Shown here one piece after another: positions 45,020 through 46,742 of a DNA stretch of 46,742 nucleotides. The position numbers and the translations under genes are program-made. The notes beneath the pieces were generated by a model. It was not told where the DNA came from. It searched no databases and saw only the letters and a list, made by a program, of their open reading frames with translations. The stretch is from a virus: positions 1 to 46,742 of the IMG/VR virus record IMGVR_UViG_3300022602_000160, one strand, 5' to 3'. Every line of letters starts with the position of its first letter. The stretch's first letter is position 1.

Positions 45020-45086
45020 GCGTGAGCGTAGGGAATTGCGTGTATGGATTTACTTAGCTAAGCGTAGAGAAAGAAAGTACGCATGA
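45006..45086 (+). CDS. Very small basic protein
   Basis: A 26-residue Arg-rich ORF (MRLSERERRELRVWIYLAKR...). Its ATG overlaps the end of the methyltransferase (AAGGAG 9 nt upstream), and its stop overlaps the start of the next gene (ATGA). Overlap on both sides supports it as coding, although it could be only a translational bridge. Confidence 0.5.
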   Translation: MRLSERERRELRVWIYLAKRRERKYA

Positions 45087-45247
45087 CTAAGTACTATGTG
45101 TACGATGAGGAAGGCTTCATGCTGCGGTGGTTTTACACCAAAGCTGAAGCTAACCAGTACATTGGTAGCAACCAGTGGACAATACAAGTTAAGAAAGCAC
45201 TAACACAGCAAGACTATTTTCAGTTGTGTGGTGCTTGCTTATTTTAG
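45083..45247 (+). CDS. Small early protein, unknown
   Basis: A 54-residue protein (MTKYYVYDEEGFMLRWFYTK...QDYFQLCGACLF), coupled by ATGA to the Arg-rich ORF. Aromatic-rich beta start and C-x-x-C at the end (CGAC). No family recognised. Confidence 0.64.
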   Translation: MTKYYVYDEEGFMLRWFYTKAEANQYIGSNQWTIQVKKALTQQDYFQLCGACLF

Positions 45248-45257
45248 GAGAAAAAAA

Positions 45258-45419
45258 ATGAGATGGGCAGTTAAACCCTATGTAGAATGGGAGTCTTGGT
45301 TTGCTTGGCATCCTATTCAAATCAATGGTGTCAATATTTGGCTTGAAAAAGTAGAACGAAAAGTTAAATGGGCGGACCTACATTTTACATGGTATGAATA
45401 TAGAGAGATTGAGAAATGA
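45258..45419 (+). CDS. Small Trp-rich early protein
   Basis: A 53-residue protein from ATG 45258, which follows TAGGAG by 6 nt; a GTG at 45228 in the same frame is less likely because it overlaps the gene before. Trp is extremely frequent (MRWAVKPYVEWESWFAWHPI...): eight in 53 residues. Ends with an ATGA overlap. Not recognised. Confidence 0.66.
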   Translation: MRWAVKPYVEWESWFAWHPIQINGVNIWLEKVERKVKWADLHFTWYEYREIEK

Positions 45420-45760
45420 AAAAAGAGCCAAGCAAATGGACTAATTTTCCACAAGATTCTGATTACTTTGAAGTTTATAACCCATGGAAGCAAGATGAAG
45501 TGCTAAGGTTTTCTAAAGAGTTTATTGAGAGATATGGGGCACCAGAAAAGCATCAAAGACCACACAATACCGTTCTTGTGCCTTGCGATAAATTAAAAGA
45601 AATGCAAGACAGACTTGCCCATCTTGAAAAAATGATTGTTTGGTATCAAGACATTACTATGACAGGCACTCACTCTGAAGAATATGAGAATGGTTTTTGG
45701 GATGCTGTAGATTATGTTAAGTGGCATCAATTAGGAGCATACGACCTTGGACACAACTAA
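45416..45760 (+). CDS. Small early protein, unknown
   Basis: A 114-residue protein (MKKEPSKWTNFPQDSDYFEV ... EMQDRLAHLEKMIVWYQDIT). A coiled-coil helix spans ~65-85; the C-terminal third is aromatic and acidic. Start overlaps the preceding stop. Such proteins occur in phage early arms; none that I can name. Confidence 0.68.
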   Translation: MKKEPSKWTNFPQDSDYFEVYNPWKQDEVLRFSKEFIERYGAPEKHQRPHNTVLVPCDKLKEMQDRLAHLEKMIVWYQDITMTGTHSEEYENGFWDAVDYVKWHQLGAYDLGHN

Positions 45761-46004
45761 ATTAAATAATGAAATAGAAGTTTTAAAAAATCTATTGCAA
45801 AGATGTTTGCCTGTTGCATATTGTGTAAATGGAAATGGTGAAAAGTCACCTATGTTTAACATTGACCCAATGCTAGAAAGCGAAATTAGAGAAAAATTAG
45901 CACCAAAAGAGTTAAGTGATTTTGAAATTATGCAAATAAGCAGTTGCTATCCTGATAGATTGTATTTTGCTAGAGCAATACTAAAGAAAGCGAGTGAGAA
46001 ATGA
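45747..46004 (+). CDS. Modular early protein with FARAILKKASE tail
   Basis: An 85-residue protein using TTG 45747 as start (AGGAG 9 nt upstream; overlap with the previous gene 14 bp). N terminus coiled-coil-like (LNNEIEVLKNLLQRCLPVA), then ELSDFEIMQISSCYPDR and FARAILKKASEK. The same end appears in the protein at 46514-46738 and resembles the LSDEEI...FARAI tail common in phage proteins of beta-proteobacteria. Function unknown. Confidence 0.7.
   Translation: MDTTKLNNEIEVLKNLLQRCLPVAYCVNGNGEKSPMFNIDPMLESEIREKLAPKELSDFEIMQISSCYPDRLYFARAILKKASEK
45966..46004 (+). repeat. 39-bp gene-end repeat, copy 1
   Basis: Codes for FARAILKKASEK with stop and overlapping next start. Copy at 46700-46738 has one mismatch; its last 23 bp also occur at 46211-46233 as a non-coding leader. 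Confidence 0.9.
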
Positions 46005-46213
46005 TTGAAGGAAAAATAACAGAAATGGGTGAATTAAAAGAATACGAAGTTTTACCGCCCAAGACTTTGTATGTTGCTATTTACAGCTATTATGAAGATT
46101 TAAATTATTGGTGTGCTATGAGTAATATGGATAAAAACGAATTGATTAAATGTATGCAAAATAGTGGGTCATCCAAATACTACGGTGTTCGTATTTATTC
46201 AATTCCTATTTAA
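46001..46213 (+). CDS. Small early protein, unknown
   Basis: A 70-residue protein (MIEGKITEMGELKEYEVLPP ... CMQNSGSSKYYGVRIYSIPI). Begins in the previous stop (ATGA) and ends in the 23-bp repeat that serves as ribosome-binding leader for the following gene. Alpha/beta pattern; not recognised. Confidence 0.68.
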   Translation: MIEGKITEMGELKEYEVLPPKTLYVAIYSYYEDLNYWCAMSNMDKNELIKCMQNSGSSKYYGVRIYSIPI

Positions 46214-46229
46214 AGAAAGCGAGTGAGAA

Positions 46230-46517
46230 ATGAAACCACATAAACACGCAGAACTATTCAAAGCATGGGTTGATGGTGCTGAGATTCAGCAAAAGCATTA
46301 TATGTCACAAGGTGTTTGGAAAGATTTTGATGGGATTTGGGCTACGTCAGATTTATTTGAATACCGCATCAAACCTGAACCAAAGCCTGATATTTTTAAA
46401 TATTGGTATTTTTTTAAAAATTTGGCAGTTTTTGAGCCAAATGATAATAAACCAAATCTAAAATTAATTTTTGATGGCGAAACAGGAAAACTTAAATCAG
46501 CAGAGGTATTGAAATGA
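46230..46517 (+). CDS. Conserved small phage protein (EYRIKPEP type)
   Basis: A 95-residue protein: LFKAWVDGAEIQQKHYMSQG then WKDFDGIWATSDLFEYRIKPEPK. The pattern W-x-x-G-x-x-I-Q ... EYRIKPEP is one I recognise in many phage small proteins, function unknown. The C-terminal half (residues ~55-95) is more variable. The start lies behind GAGTGAGAA from the repeat; the end overlaps the next gene. Confidence 0.75.
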   Translation: MKPHKHAELFKAWVDGAEIQQKHYMSQGVWKDFDGIWATSDLFEYRIKPEPKPDIFKYWYFFKNLAVFEPNDNKPNLKLIFDGETGKLKSAEVLK

Positions 46518-46738
46518 AACAAGAACCTGTTGCTTATGTTGTAGGTGTTCGTAGATATGAGCCTGTAACGATTGGTACTGTTTTAAAAGTAGGAACACCA
46601 CTTTACACAGCACCAAAACAGTTAAGTGATGAGGAAATACTTGAAACAAGATGGAGCACAACTCTTGAATGTAAAGATGACAGAGATATGTGGATTTTAT
46701 TTGCTAGAGCAATACTAAAGAAAGCGAGTGAGAGATGA
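46514..46738 (+). CDS. Modular early protein (EPVAYVV...YTAP...FARAI type)
   Basis: A 74-residue protein: KQEPVAYVVGVRRYEPVTIG, TPLYTAPKQLSDEEIL and ILFARAILKKASER. The order EPVA / LYTAPxQLSDEEI / FARAI is a common modular pattern in phage early genes. Ends with the same 39-bp DNA as the gene at 45747-46004; an ATG at 46735 opens another gene that runs off the window after two codons. Confidence 0.75.
   Translation: MKQEPVAYVVGVRRYEPVTIGTVLKVGTPLYTAPKQLSDEEILETRWSTTLECKDDRDMWILFARAILKKASER
46700..46738 (+). repeat. 39-bp gene-end repeat, copy 2
   Basis: Matches 45966-46004 except one base near the 3' end. Located at the end of the last complete gene, again with overlapping ATG. Confidence 0.9.
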
Positions 46739-46742
46739 ATAC

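Overview
The window is one continuous piece of a tailed double-stranded DNA phage genome (Caudoviricetes), AT-rich and tightly packed, truncated at both ends. A P22-like portal, an SU10/P22-type head-tail adaptor, a large gp10-like nozzle and the absence of sheath or tube genes point to a short-tailed (podovirus) particle. A Gram-negative host is indicated by the lysis cassette: an endolysin with an N-terminal membrane signal, small membrane proteins, and an Rz/Rz1 spanin pair. The GYS collagen-like fibres and the small early proteins remind me of uncultured freshwater phages of beta-proteobacteria, but the sequence cannot prove a host. No integrase, repressor of lysogeny, polymerase, primase or helicase is present; replication genes presumably lie outside the window.

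Layout. Positions 1-37661 form the leftward (minus-strand) late arm. In transcription order it holds a small module related to an HNH protein, an unknown gene, a stand-alone intein-like Hint protein, terminase large subunit, an unknown virion-type protein, the portal, a true HNH endonuclease, a GroES-like co-chaperonin, the putative scaffold, the putative major capsid protein and other virion proteins. A host-interaction block follows (24089-15974): a collagen-like fibre with an S74-type chaperone, a glycosyltransferase-methyltransferase fusion, a GT2 protein and a split GT9 enzyme, a second collagen-like fibre, a polyglycine adhesin and a 2-oxoglutarate oxygenase. Then come lysis genes (15759-14134), small basic/Gly-Gly proteins, adaptor, nozzle and large internal (ejection-type) proteins running off the left edge.

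Positions 37662-38760 are non-coding: a perfect 29-bp inverted repeat around a 41-bp pure A/T tract, several short iterons, a leftward terminator, a 280-bp cluster of related repeats and a bidirectional terminator. It looks like a replication origin and/or the control region between the two arms. Positions 38761-46742 form the rightward (plus-strand) arm of small, mostly ATGA-overlapping genes, with a conserved cysteine-cluster phage protein, a winged-helix-like protein, an exported protein, a sigma-70-family factor lacking region 4, and a C5 DNA methyltransferase that contains a whole second gene in another frame.

How it works together (inference). Five copies of a bipartite element, YTRGGGC - exactly 17 bp - TGCATAAGTAG, all point leftward and lie only in intergenic gaps before late genes or operons. 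The truncated sigma factor on the opposite arm has its own host-type extended -10 promoter. The simplest model is an early-to-late switch: host polymerase makes the phage sigma, which redirects polymerase to the five late promoters. The second system worth attention is the fibre-modification cassette, where glycosyltransferases and a prolyl-hydroxylase-like oxygenase sit between and beside hydroxyl-rich collagen-like fibres.
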